A stretch of 64,000 nucleotides of DNA from Mycobacterium sp. E787 (lineage in GTDB: Bacteria; Actinomycetota; Actinomycetes; Mycobacteriales; Mycobacteriaceae): contig NZ_LZKL01000033.1 in NCBI RefSeq assembly GCF_001668725.1, positions 248,001 through 312,000 of the forward strand, in the 5' to 3' direction. Of the stretch, positions 54,672 to 61,580 are shown in pieces. Both the position numbers and the translations under genes were made by a program. The notes beneath the pieces are model-generated. The model was given only the letters and a program-made list of their open reading frames with translations. It had not been told where the DNA came from and searched no databases. How positions within the stretch are numbered: the first letter of the stretch is position 1; each line of letters starts with the position of its first letter.

Positions 54672-57082
54672 GATTGCGCGTCCTCCATCCCCCTCAGCAT
54701 GGAGACCGCGGCCTGACCCAGCGCCAGCCCGCCGTCGTTCGGCGGGACGGTGTGGTGGGTCAGCACCTCGAACCCCCTGCGGCGCAGCCGCTCATGGCAG
54801 GCGCGCAGCAACAGCACGTTCTGGAAGACCCCGCCGGTGAGGCCGACGAGCCGGGTCTCGCCGGCCGCCTGGGCGACCGCCTTGGCGACGGCGTCGGCGA
54901 CGGCCTCGTGGAATGCGGCGGCCAGGGCCGCCGGCCGGGCGCCGTCACGCAGCGCCGCCACCGCCGCCCGCACCGTCGTGGTGGGGTCGATCACCCCGTC
55001 GGCCCGCACCGTCAGCGGCAGCGCCGGGCCGGGGGCGTCAAGCGCCGACTCCGCCAGCGCCTCCAGCTCGATGGCGGCCTGGCCCTCGTAGTCGATCCGG
55101 TGCCGCACCCCGAGCAGCGAGGCGACGGCGTCGAACAGCCGGCCCATGCTCGAGCACGGAACGCATCCGGCGCCGCTCTCCAATTGCGAACGGGTGAGGC
55201 GCAATTCGTCCGGGGTCGCGGCCGCGACCGGCGCGAGGTCCCCGGTCCAGTCGACACCCGCCGTCCACAGTTGCGACAGCGCCATCCGCCACGGGTTGCG
55301 CACCGCGGCGTCGCCGCCGGGCAGCGGGACCGGCAGCAGGTGGCCGACGCGAACGAACCGGTGGCTCTCGGTGCCCAGGGCGAGGATTTCGCCGCCCCAG
55401 ATCGTGTGGTCGCGGCCATAGCCGGTTCCGTCGAACGAGACCCCGATGACAGGTTCGCCGATGCGCCCGTGCTCGGCGAGCAGCGCGACGACGTGCGCGT
55501 GGTGGTGCTGGACGAGGTCCAGCGGCCGATCGCCCGCGTGCCGCTCGGCCCAGTCGCGGGTGTGGTAGCCGGGGTGCAGGTCGGCGGCCAACCGCGCCGG
55601 CGCGCCGCGTATCCCGGTGAGCTGATCCACCGCGCGCTCGAAGGCCCGCAGCGTCTCCCACGTCGCCATGTCGCCGATGTGGCCGGACAGGTAGGCGCGC
55701 GAGCCGTCGGTGAGGCAGAAGGTGTTTTTCAGCTCCCCGCCCACGGCGAGGACGGCCGGGCCCGCCCGGCCCAGATCGACCGGCAACGGCGCATACCCGC
55801 GTGACCGTCGGATGGGCAGTTCCGTGGGCCTCCCGGCGCGAGCAGACGCAAAAGCCCCCGACACGCCGGGCGTGCCGGGGCTTTTGTGTCTGCTCGCCGA
55901 GGCGAAGTTGACCACCCGCACCACCGAGTCGTCGCACGGCACGTGGATCGGCCGGTTGTGGTCGAGGACCGCGTCGCACAGCGCCGGAAGCCGCCGCGCG
56001 GCATCGTCATCGGTGAAGCAGATGGGCTCGTCGGAACGGTTCGCGCTGGTGAGCACCAGGGCGTCGGGCACCGGCGCGGCGGCGCCGGGCACGGGCGCCA
56101 GCAGCAGGTGATGGATGGGGGAGTACGGCAGCATCAGGCCGAGCAGCGGGCTGCCGGGAGCGACGGCGTCGGCGACCGGCGCGCCGGGTCGGCGTCGCAG
56201 CAGCACGATCGGGCGGGCCGGACCCGACAGCACCGCGGCCTCGTCGGCGTCGACGTGCGCGTAGCGGCGCGCGACGTCGAGGTCGCGTACCAGCATCGCG
56301 AAGGGCTTGGCGCCCCGCGCCTTTCGTGCCCGCAGCGCCGCGACCGCCGCGCCGTCGGCGACGGCGCAGGCCAGGTGGTAACCGCCGATGCCCTTGACGG
56401 CGACCAGCGCGCCGGCGGCCAGCGCGCGTTGGGTGGCCGCCAGCGCGGCGTCCGACCCGGTGACGGGCCCCGCCGGCGACGAAAACCACAGCGACGGGCC
56501 GCAATCGGGGCACGCGATGGGCTGCGCGTGGAACCGGCGATCGGCCGGATCGTGGTATTCGGCGGCGCAGCGGTCGCACATCGCGAACGCCGACATGGTG
56601 GTGGCCGGGCGGTCGTAGGGCAACTCGCGGATGATGGTGAACCGCGGCCCGCAGTTCGTGCACGTCACGAACGGATGCCGGTGGCGGCGGTCGCGCGGGT
56701 CGAACAACTCGCGGATGCAGTCGTCGCACACCGCGATGTCGGGCGGAATCGGCGTTGCCGCACCGGTGATCGTCCGGCTTGCCACGATGCGGAACCCGCT
56801 GCCGCCGTCACCGGCGGCGATCTCGGTTGCGGTGATGGCGCTGATCCGGGCCAGCGGCGGCGCGTCCGCGCGCAGCCGGCGGGCGAATTCGTCGATGCGG
56901 GCGCGGTCGCCCTGCACCTCGAGGAAGACGGCGCCGGAGTCGTTGCCGACGAACCCGGCCAGGCCCAGCTCGCTGGCGATGCGGTGCACGAAAGGCCGAA
57001 AGCCGACCCCCTGGACGACACCGGTCACGGTGAAGCGCCGCCGGACATCGTGGGCCCGCAGCAGCAGGGGGGATTCGGTCAT
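54668..57082 (-). CDS. hypF: Carbamoyltransferase HypF with a repeat-encoded internal segment
   Basis: 804 residues, longer than the usual ~750-770. Domains in order: acylphosphatase ([10 protein letters not shown], 22-31), two zinc fingers ([11 protein letters not shown] to [21 protein letters not shown] to CPDCGP), a YrdC-like domain ([15 protein letters not shown] ... [10 protein letters not shown]) and the Kae1-like carbamoyltransferase domain ([13 protein letters not shown] onward, with HHHAHV and SFDGTGYG). It makes the cyanide precursor with HypE. Residues 396-415 are encoded exactly by a 60-bp palindromic repeat, inserted between the CDDSVVRV end of YrdC and the Kae1-like start. Confidence 0.95.
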   Translation of the reverse strand: MTESPLLLRAHDVRRRFTVTGVVQGVGFRPFVHRIASELGLAGFVGNDSGAVFLEVQGDRARIDEFARRLRADAPPLARISAITATEIAAGDGGSGFRIVASRTITGAATPIPPDIAVCDDCIRELFDPRDRRHRHPFVTCTNCGPRFTIIRELPYDRPATTMSAFAMCDRCAAEYHDPADRRFHAQPIACPDCGPSLWFSSPAGPVTGSDAALAATQRALAAGALVAVKGIGGYHLACAVADGAAVAALRARKARGAKPFAMLVRDLDVARRYAHVDADEAAVLSGPARPIVLLRRRPGAPVADAVAPGSPLLGLMLPYSPIHHLLLAPVPGAAAPVPDALVLTSANRSDEPICFTDDDAARRLPALCDAVLDHNRPIHVPCDDSVVRVVNFASASRHKSPGTPGVSGAFASARAGRPTELPIRRSRGYAPLPVDLGRAGPAVLAVGGELKNTFCLTDGSRAYLSGHIGDMATWETLRAFERAVDQLTGIRGAPARLAADLHPGYHTRDWAERHAGDRPLDLVQHHHAHVVALLAEHGRIGEPVIGVSFDGTGYGRDHTIWGGEILALGTESHRFVRVGHLLPVPLPGGDAAVRNPWRMALSQLWTAGVDWTGDLAPVAAATPDELRLTRSQLESGAGCVPCSSMGRLFDAVASLLGVRHRIDYEGQAAIELEALAESALDAPGPALPLTVRADGVIDPTTTVRAAVAALRDGARPAALAAAFHEAVADAVAKAVAQAAGETRLVGLTGGVFQNVLLLRACHERLRRRGFEVLTHHTVPPNDGGLALGQAAVSMLRGMEDAQS
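55838..55897. repeat. 60-bp palindromic element, copy 3 (in frame inside hypF)
   Basis: Arms 55838-55858 and 55877-55897 (GCGAGCAGACGCAAAAGCCC-C and complement, one mismatch) flank the 18-base loop CGACACGCCGGGCGTGCC. On the hypF strand the element occupies exactly codons 396-415 with no partial codon, adding 20 residues (start ASRHKSPG, end FASAR). The loop shares CGACACGCCG with copy 1. Confidence 0.95.
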
Positions 57083-57083
57083 C

Positions 57084-57350
57084 TCAACCGGCCTCCGGGC
57101 CGATCGTGGGGTCGGCGCGGCCCCTGCCCATCAGCTCGAGGCCGGCCATCGCCTGCTCGGCGCCGGCGCGGTCGGTCTTTTCGACGGCGAACCCCATGTG
57201 GATGATTATCCAGTCGCCGGGGGAGAACGTCTCCTCCGGCAGCATGCCGACGTTGACCCTGCGCTGCTCACCGGCGACGTCGACCAGCGCGAGCTGGCCC
57301 TCGTAGCCGTCCAGCATCCGGATCACCTGGCCCGGTATCCCGAGGCACAT
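57084..57350 (-). CDS. hypC: Hydrogenase assembly chaperone HypC (second copy)
   Basis: 88 residues from ATG 57350, which shares a base with the protease stop (TGATG). [37 protein letters not shown] and [25 protein letters not shown] are full HypC features including Cys2. It differs clearly from the first HypC, so the copies may serve different steps or clients. It is 1 base before the hypF start. Confidence 0.95.
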   Translation of the reverse strand: MCLGIPGQVIRMLDGYEGQLALVDVAGEQRRVNVGMLPEETFSPGDWIIIHMGFAVEKTDRAGAEQAMAGLELMGRGRADPTIGPEAG

Positions 57351-57835
57351 CAGCGGTCCACCCGCGCGGACGCCTGCAGCGCCGCGACGATCTCCTCGAC
57401 GGCCCGTGCGGCGCGGGGGACCGCCCTGGCCACGGGCTCGGTCAGGCCGATGCCCTCCTCGACGCTCCCCGCCTCGCACCCGACGACGACCGTGTAGGGC
57501 GGGCTGCCGCCGAGGGCACGCAGGCTGGCGAACACGGCGGCCGGATCCATGCTGTGACCGTCGAGACCAGCTGTGCCACAACCGGATTCGTGGTCGGCCT
57601 GGAATACGTGCAGTGTGCCGGGGTTGCCGCGGCTCGGCACGGCGTCGACGAGGACGAGGGTGTCCCAGTCCTCGAGGAGGTCGTAGGCCAGGTGCATACC
57701 CCGGATGCCATAGTCGGTGACGCGGACGCGGGAGTCGCCCTGCGGGATCTCGGTGCTGCGGACCACTTCCGAGCCGAACCCGTCGTCCCCCAGGAAGATG
57801 TTGCCGATCCCGGCCACCAGGATGCGCGTTGTCAT
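57350..57835 (-). CDS. Hydrogenase maturation protease (HyaD/HybD family)
   Basis: 161 residues. VAGIGNIFLGDDGFGSEVVR holds the first acidic nickel-sensing residue (Asp in DDG), LVLVDAVPSRGNPGTLHVF the second, and LDGHSMDPAAV the His. These endopeptidases remove the C-terminal peptide of the large subunit after nickel insertion. Here the predicted cut is after His577 of HhyL, releasing 22 residues. It lies between the microprotein and hypC. Confidence 0.94.
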   Translation of the reverse strand: MTTRILVAGIGNIFLGDDGFGSEVVRSTEIPQGDSRVRVTDYGIRGMHLAYDLLEDWDTLVLVDAVPSRGNPGTLHVFQADHESGCGTAGLDGHSMDPAAVFASLRALGGSPPYTVVVGCEAGSVEEGIGLTEPVARAVPRAARAVEEIVAALQASARVDR

Positions 57836-57851
57836 CTCCTCGCCCGGGCGG

Positions 57852-57971
57852 CTACATCCGCCGCAGTTTCAGGTAGCGGCGGGCGTCGGGAATCGACACC
57901 AGCCCGAACACCAGCCCGATCGCGACCACCAGGGCGATGATGGCGAGGAATATCCAACCCAAGACTTCCAT
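57852..57971 (-). CDS. 39-residue membrane microprotein (DUF6893-like)
   Basis: A 40-codon frame with AAAGGAG five bases before ATG 57971. MEVLGWIFLAIIALVVAIGL starts a single membrane helix (about 3-25), followed by a short basic tail (IPDARRYLKLRRM). It lies in the 148-base gap between the 440-residue protein and the protease, in the same direction. Small one-helix proteins of this shape occur in group 1h hydrogenase operons and could anchor the enzyme or its electron carrier. Confidence 0.82.
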   Translation of the reverse strand: MEVLGWIFLAIIALVVAIGLVFGLVSIPDARRYLKLRRM

Positions 57972-57983
57972 TTCGAACTCCTT

Positions 57984-59306
57984 TCACGTCGCGGGTTGCG
58001 AGGCTTCGAGCGGCTCCACTTCGTCGGGGGAGAAGTAGAGGTAGCGGCCGTACCAGTCGTGCAGTTCGGCGGCGGGGTCGTCCTCGACGACGACCGCGAC
58101 GTGCTTGTTGCCCTCCACGTCCTCGTGCACCGACGTGACGCGGGCGGCCTTGCCGGCGACGAAGATGTCCTGGGCGTCGGCGTTGCGCCTCGGCCGCAAC
58201 CGGACCCTGCTGCCGCGGGCGACCCGTACCCCGTTCACCAGCACCGCATCGATCTCCGGGCGAACCGCGTTGTCGGCCAGCGGATCCCACCAGTCGACCC
58301 CCTCGGGGATCTCCGGGACGAGGCCCGAGATGGCGTGCGGGTCGCGCAGTACACCGTGCAGGCGCGCCATCGACTCCGGGGACATCGCGTCACACTGGTC
58401 GATGATGTGCGCGGCCCGCGGATCGGTGGCCCGGGCCTGCGCCTTCTCCTCCTCCGTCATCGTCATCACGCGCAACGTGAGGATCTCGTCGATCTCCGTG
58501 CAGTCGTACAGTGCGGTGCCGCTCTGCTCGGCGACCTCCGGGTGGTCGTAGAGGATGATCGGCGAGATCAGCAGGATGTCCCGGGTGCCGACGGGTCCCG
58601 CCAGCACCGGGAAGCACCGGTGCCGGCCGCACCGCGACACCGCCTCGGCGGCGCCCGGTGGCGGCTCGAGCAGCGAAACGAACTCACCGCCAACGACTTC
58701 GGCGATGACGTGGGTGCCGATCATGGACCGGGCGATCGCGTCGGCTTTGTCGCCGACGGCCTCCCCGACGTTGCCGACCCGCACGGAGACCCGGCGCAGG
58801 TCACCGTCGGGCTCGCTGGCGACCGTCAGCAGGCCCCGCACCTCCTGCCGCCGGCGCACCAGGCGCCCGCCGTCGACGTATTCGACGTCGGTCGCCGCGT
58901 CCGCCGCGAAGGGCAGTTCGCGCGGCCCGTCCTCGAAGGCGAGCGGGCCGAACGATCGTTCGCATTCCACCGCCTCGTCCCAGGTCAGCCACGACCCGGC
59001 CGCGGTCCGCAGCTCGTCGACCGGTTCGAATTCCCCGTGGGCGAACTCTCGCTCGGCACGCCGGTGCTGCAACTGCAGGAACCGCACCACCAGCGTCAGG
59101 GCTTGGGCGGCCCCGTCGACCAGGAAGTCCGCGGCGAGGCTGTCGTCCTCGCCCAGGCCCGCGTCCGCGGCGCCGGGCGGGCCCAGAACGCCGAACTGCC
59201 AACGCGACTGATTCTTGGTCGACGTCCCCCGGTACGGGTAGAGCAGGTAGCCCTCGTACAGCACCGCGTCGGCGACGGCGCGGGCCCGGTCCCAGCCGGA
59301 GGTCAT
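57984..59306 (-). CDS. 440-residue hydrogenase-cluster protein of unknown function
   Basis: Starts at ATG 59306 (MTSGWDRARAVADAVLYEGYLLYPYRG), overlapping the DUF6084-like stop by 4 bases. I recognise no named domain. The middle has long alpha/beta sequence with HRCFPVLAGPVGTRDILLISPIILYDHPEVA and DCTEIDEILTLRVMTMTEEEK; the last ~85 residues (DAVLVNGVRVARGSRVRLRPR ... HDWYGRYLYFSPDEVEPLE) look like an SH3-like barrel. It is conserved in my memory next to group 1h hydrogenases. Possible roles are assembly or electron-transfer scaffold. Confidence 0.88.
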   Translation of the reverse strand: MTSGWDRARAVADAVLYEGYLLYPYRGTSTKNQSRWQFGVLGPPGAADAGLGEDDSLAADFLVDGAAQALTLVVRFLQLQHRRAEREFAHGEFEPVDELRTAAGSWLTWDEAVECERSFGPLAFEDGPRELPFAADAATDVEYVDGGRLVRRRQEVRGLLTVASEPDGDLRRVSVRVGNVGEAVGDKADAIARSMIGTHVIAEVVGGEFVSLLEPPPGAAEAVSRCGRHRCFPVLAGPVGTRDILLISPIILYDHPEVAEQSGTALYDCTEIDEILTLRVMTMTEEEKAQARATDPRAAHIIDQCDAMSPESMARLHGVLRDPHAISGLVPEIPEGVDWWDPLADNAVRPEIDAVLVNGVRVARGSRVRLRPRRNADAQDIFVAGKAARVTSVHEDVEGNKHVAVVVEDDPAAELHDWYGRYLYFSPDEVEPLEASQPAT

Positions 59307-59956
59307 CGGGCCTCCTCGCGGTCGGTGTCCAGCAGCGAGGTGACCGCGTGGTCGAGGTCGAGCAGGCCTTGCGCCGACTTGTAGGCGGCCAGCGCCGCGA
59401 TGGTTTCGTGGCTCAGGCGCACCCAGCCGGCGTTGGGGTAGTGCTGTGCGATCAGGTCCCGCCAGACCGTGACCGGCATGTCGTAGCGATATTCGCAGTC
59501 CCACGGCACCTGCTGGACCGAGAACCCGCGTTCGGACTTCACGAAAATGGTTCCGCTGAAAAGGAATTGGAGCGGCAGCGCGCCGTCGCGCAGGGCATGC
59601 AGGTACTTGGCGGCGGCAACCTCGAAGTCGTACGTGCAGTCCAGCGGGAGCGCGACCGTCGTGTTCCCGGCGAAGCCGGGCACCATCGCGGTGGCGTGTT
59701 GCCAGAGGAAGGTGCGCTGGGTGGTGGCCCAGCGTTCGCGCGGCCCGAACAGGTCGAGCAGCCCGGCCGCCTCCTCCTCGGAGTAGGAACGCCGCAGCGG
59801 TTCGATCCTGACCTGGCAGCGCAGCGAGATCGCGTGCACCGGATCGTCACCGCCGGTGGCGACGCTGACCCGCGCCGTCAACACCGGGCTCACCGAGTAC
59901 GGTTCGGGCGCCACGTCGAGCACCGCGAAGTTCACGTCCATGTGTTCTGCGGTCAT
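59303..59956 (-). CDS. DUF6084-like hydrogenase-cluster protein
   Basis: 217 residues from ATG 59956. The beta-rich N-terminal half (FAVLDVAPEPYSVSPVLTARVSV ... LRCQVRIEPLRRSYSEEEAAGLLDLFGPRERWATTQRTFLWQHA) and YDFEVAAAKYLHALRDGALPLQFLFSGTIF are characteristic. No metal or cofactor motif stands out. It overlaps both neighbours by 4 bases (ATGA type), so it is translated with the hydrogenase set. Function unknown. Confidence 0.85.
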   Translation of the reverse strand: MTAEHMDVNFAVLDVAPEPYSVSPVLTARVSVATGGDDPVHAISLRCQVRIEPLRRSYSEEEAAGLLDLFGPRERWATTQRTFLWQHATAMVPGFAGNTTVALPLDCTYDFEVAAAKYLHALRDGALPLQFLFSGTIFVKSERGFSVQQVPWDCEYRYDMPVTVWRDLIAQHYPNAGWVRLSHETIAALAAYKSAQGLLDLDHAVTSLLDTDREEAR

Positions 59957-60588
59957 GGCGGTGTCTCTACCGCGCGGGCCTTGATGTCGGCGAAGAAGCC
60001 GTCGATGAACGCGCGGGCCTCCTGGCCACCGTCGAATCCCCGCCACATCATCCGCAGCCGCCCGACGAACTCGTAGCAGGCGTCGATGGGAACCAAATAG
60101 GTTTGCGGCTCGGCGTTTTCGTCGTCGTCGGGCACCCGGACCAGCAGCGCCTCGACGTCGTCGGCCACCAGCCCCGCCCGCGGGTCGGCGCCGCCGACCG
60201 AGCGCCAGGCGTCCAGATCGAGTTCGGATTCGCACGCGCCGGCCGGGCCCGGGTAGAAGGCCACCGTGCGCCCGAGCTCGGAGTTGGTGAAGAAGAAGGC
60301 GACGCCGACCGGGATCTGCAGCGCCTCCCACGCGCGGCGGTCCAGCGCGAAGCCCGGAAACGCCAGGTACCGGTCCGGCACCGCCCGATAGCGCAGCTCG
60401 GCCGCCGAATCGGTGAACAACAGGTAGCAGGCGCGGCAGACGCACATCAGCTGCCGGGCGCCCACGTTGACCACGTGCTGGTGCTCGTCGGCGATCGCCT
60501 CGGCGCACATCTCACAGCGTTCCCCGGCCGGCTCGGGGGCCGCCCGGTTGCTTCGGATCCGGCTCAGCACCTCGAACGGGGTGCTCAC
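59953..60588 (-). CDS. DUF5947-like hydrogenase-cluster protein with zinc-finger-like cysteines
   Basis: 211 residues from GTG 60588, overlapping the NifU-like stop (GTGA). CEMCAEAIADEHQHVVN and CVCRACYLLFTD provide paired CxxC motifs about 25 residues apart, consistent with a zinc knuckle or a metal cluster. The rest (FPGFALDRRAWEALQIPVGVAFFF, TYLVPIDACYEFVGRLRMMWRGFDGG) has no known activity. Its place suggests a role in enzyme assembly or electron delivery. Confidence 0.85.
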   Translation of the reverse strand: MSTPFEVLSRIRSNRAAPEPAGERCEMCAEAIADEHQHVVNVGARQLMCVCRACYLLFTDSAAELRYRAVPDRYLAFPGFALDRRAWEALQIPVGVAFFFTNSELGRTVAFYPGPAGACESELDLDAWRSVGGADPRAGLVADDVEALLVRVPDDDENAEPQTYLVPIDACYEFVGRLRMMWRGFDGGQEARAFIDGFFADIKARAVETPP

Positions 60589-61463
60589 GGCCGGGCCCCC
60601 ATGGGTTCGCCGAGCGCCACCGACGGCATCCCCTCGCGAAGCAGCAGGGGCAGCGGCTCGAGGTGAGTTCCGTCGGGGCCGGCGCCCGCGTGCACGATGT
60701 CGAACTGCGTGCCGCAGCGCGGGCAGCCCAGCAGCGCGTCGCTCAGCTGCGCGCCCGCCAGCGTGTCGTCGCACACCGGGCAATGGTCGCGGTAGGCCAG
60801 CGGCAGGTCGCCGACCCGGCATACCAGCAGCGGCGTGCCCGACACCAGGAACCCCGCCACCTCGCCGGGAGCGAGATCGCCCACCTCCGGCACCGGATGC
60901 CAGCCGGCGCTGTGCCCGTTCGACTTCACGTGCGCCATCAGCGATTCGGCCGGAATCACGGTGGCGGCTTCCTCCGTCGAGGCGGTGGCCACTTCGATCG
61001 ACGTGATCTCCGGCGCCGCCGCACGGACCGCGTCCTCGACCGCCAGCTCCAGCGTCACCGCCGACGAGGGGCAGGTCTTGCAGCTTCCCCGGAACGCCAG
61101 CCGCACGGTGTCGCCGTCGATCTCGAGCAGGTCGACGTCGCCGCCGTGCGAGCCGAGGTACGGTCGCACCCGGTCCAGCGCGTCCGACACCCGCCGGTGC
61201 GCGTCGTGCGGGTGCAGCCCGTGGACGAGGAGCAGGCTGGCCACCAGGTCGTCGGTGGCCAGCCGCTCGGCCAAACCGGCGTCACCGGCCCGCATGATCC
61301 GTTCCAGCGCGGCCCCGTAGAGCCCGACCACCTCGCTTACCAGCTGTTGGGCGCGCTCGTGCGCGGCGGCCCCACCCGCCGCGCAGGAATCCAGCAGCGT
61401 CTGGATCCGATCGCCCGCCATGCGCCATTGCGCGTCGTCGAGGAGCTCCGGGCGATCCGCCAT
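60585..61463 (-). CDS. NifU-like C-terminal domain fused to a four-cysteine Rieske/rubredoxin-like domain
   Basis: 292 residues from ATG 61463. A helical N terminus (about 1-75), then a NifU C-terminal domain (about 85-150) with GSCKTCPSS (Cys128, Cys131) that can carry an iron-sulfur cluster, then HCPVCDD (Cys228, Cys231) and GCPRCGTQFD (Cys247, Cys250) where a Rieske protein would have CxH...CxxH. It may deliver clusters to the hydrogenase or act as its electron acceptor. It is the first accessory gene downstream of hhyL, across two 45-bp repeats. Confidence 0.87.
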   Translation of the reverse strand: MADRPELLDDAQWRMAGDRIQTLLDSCAAGGAAAHERAQQLVSEVVGLYGAALERIMRAGDAGLAERLATDDLVASLLLVHGLHPHDAHRRVSDALDRVRPYLGSHGGDVDLLEIDGDTVRLAFRGSCKTCPSSAVTLELAVEDAVRAAAPEITSIEVATASTEEAATVIPAESLMAHVKSNGHSAGWHPVPEVGDLAPGEVAGFLVSGTPLLVCRVGDLPLAYRDHCPVCDDTLAGAQLSDALLGCPRCGTQFDIVHAGAGPDGTHLEPLPLLLREGMPSVALGEPMGARP

Positions 61464-61478
61464 GCCACCTCCAATACG

Positions 61479-61523
61479 GTGACGACCCGCTGCGCCCGGC
61501 TCCGCCGCGCTTGCGATCGTCAC
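61479..61523. repeat. 45-bp dispersed repeat, copy D
   Basis: GTGACGA...TCGTCAC ends are perfectly inverted. With one extra shared base at the right and three at the left (ACG, T) it is identical over 49 bases to copy E, 8 bases (GCTTCACC) apart. It lies in the 113-base spacer between the large subunit and the NifU-like gene. Confidence 0.93.
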
Positions 61524-61535
61524 TGCTTCACCACG

Positions 61536-61580
61536 GTGACGACCCGCTGCGCCCGGCTCCGCCGCGCTTGCGATCGTCAC
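61536..61580. repeat. 45-bp dispersed repeat, copy E (contains the hhyL stop codon)
   Basis: Second unit of the tandem pair, with perfect 7-bp inverted ends. The TGA stop of the hydrogenase large subunit (61577-61579 on the opposite strand) is part of its terminal GTGACGA, so the repeat boundary defines the end of the protein. Confidence 0.93.

Noticed and set aside
4146..55897. Palindromic repeats as a CRISPR array
   Set aside because: The three copies are tens of kilobases apart, have no spacers between them and no cas genes are present.
54668..57082. hypF as a pseudogene because of the repeat insertion
   Set aside because: The frame is open over all 804 codons and every catalytic and zinc-binding motif is intact; the insertion is exactly 20 codons.
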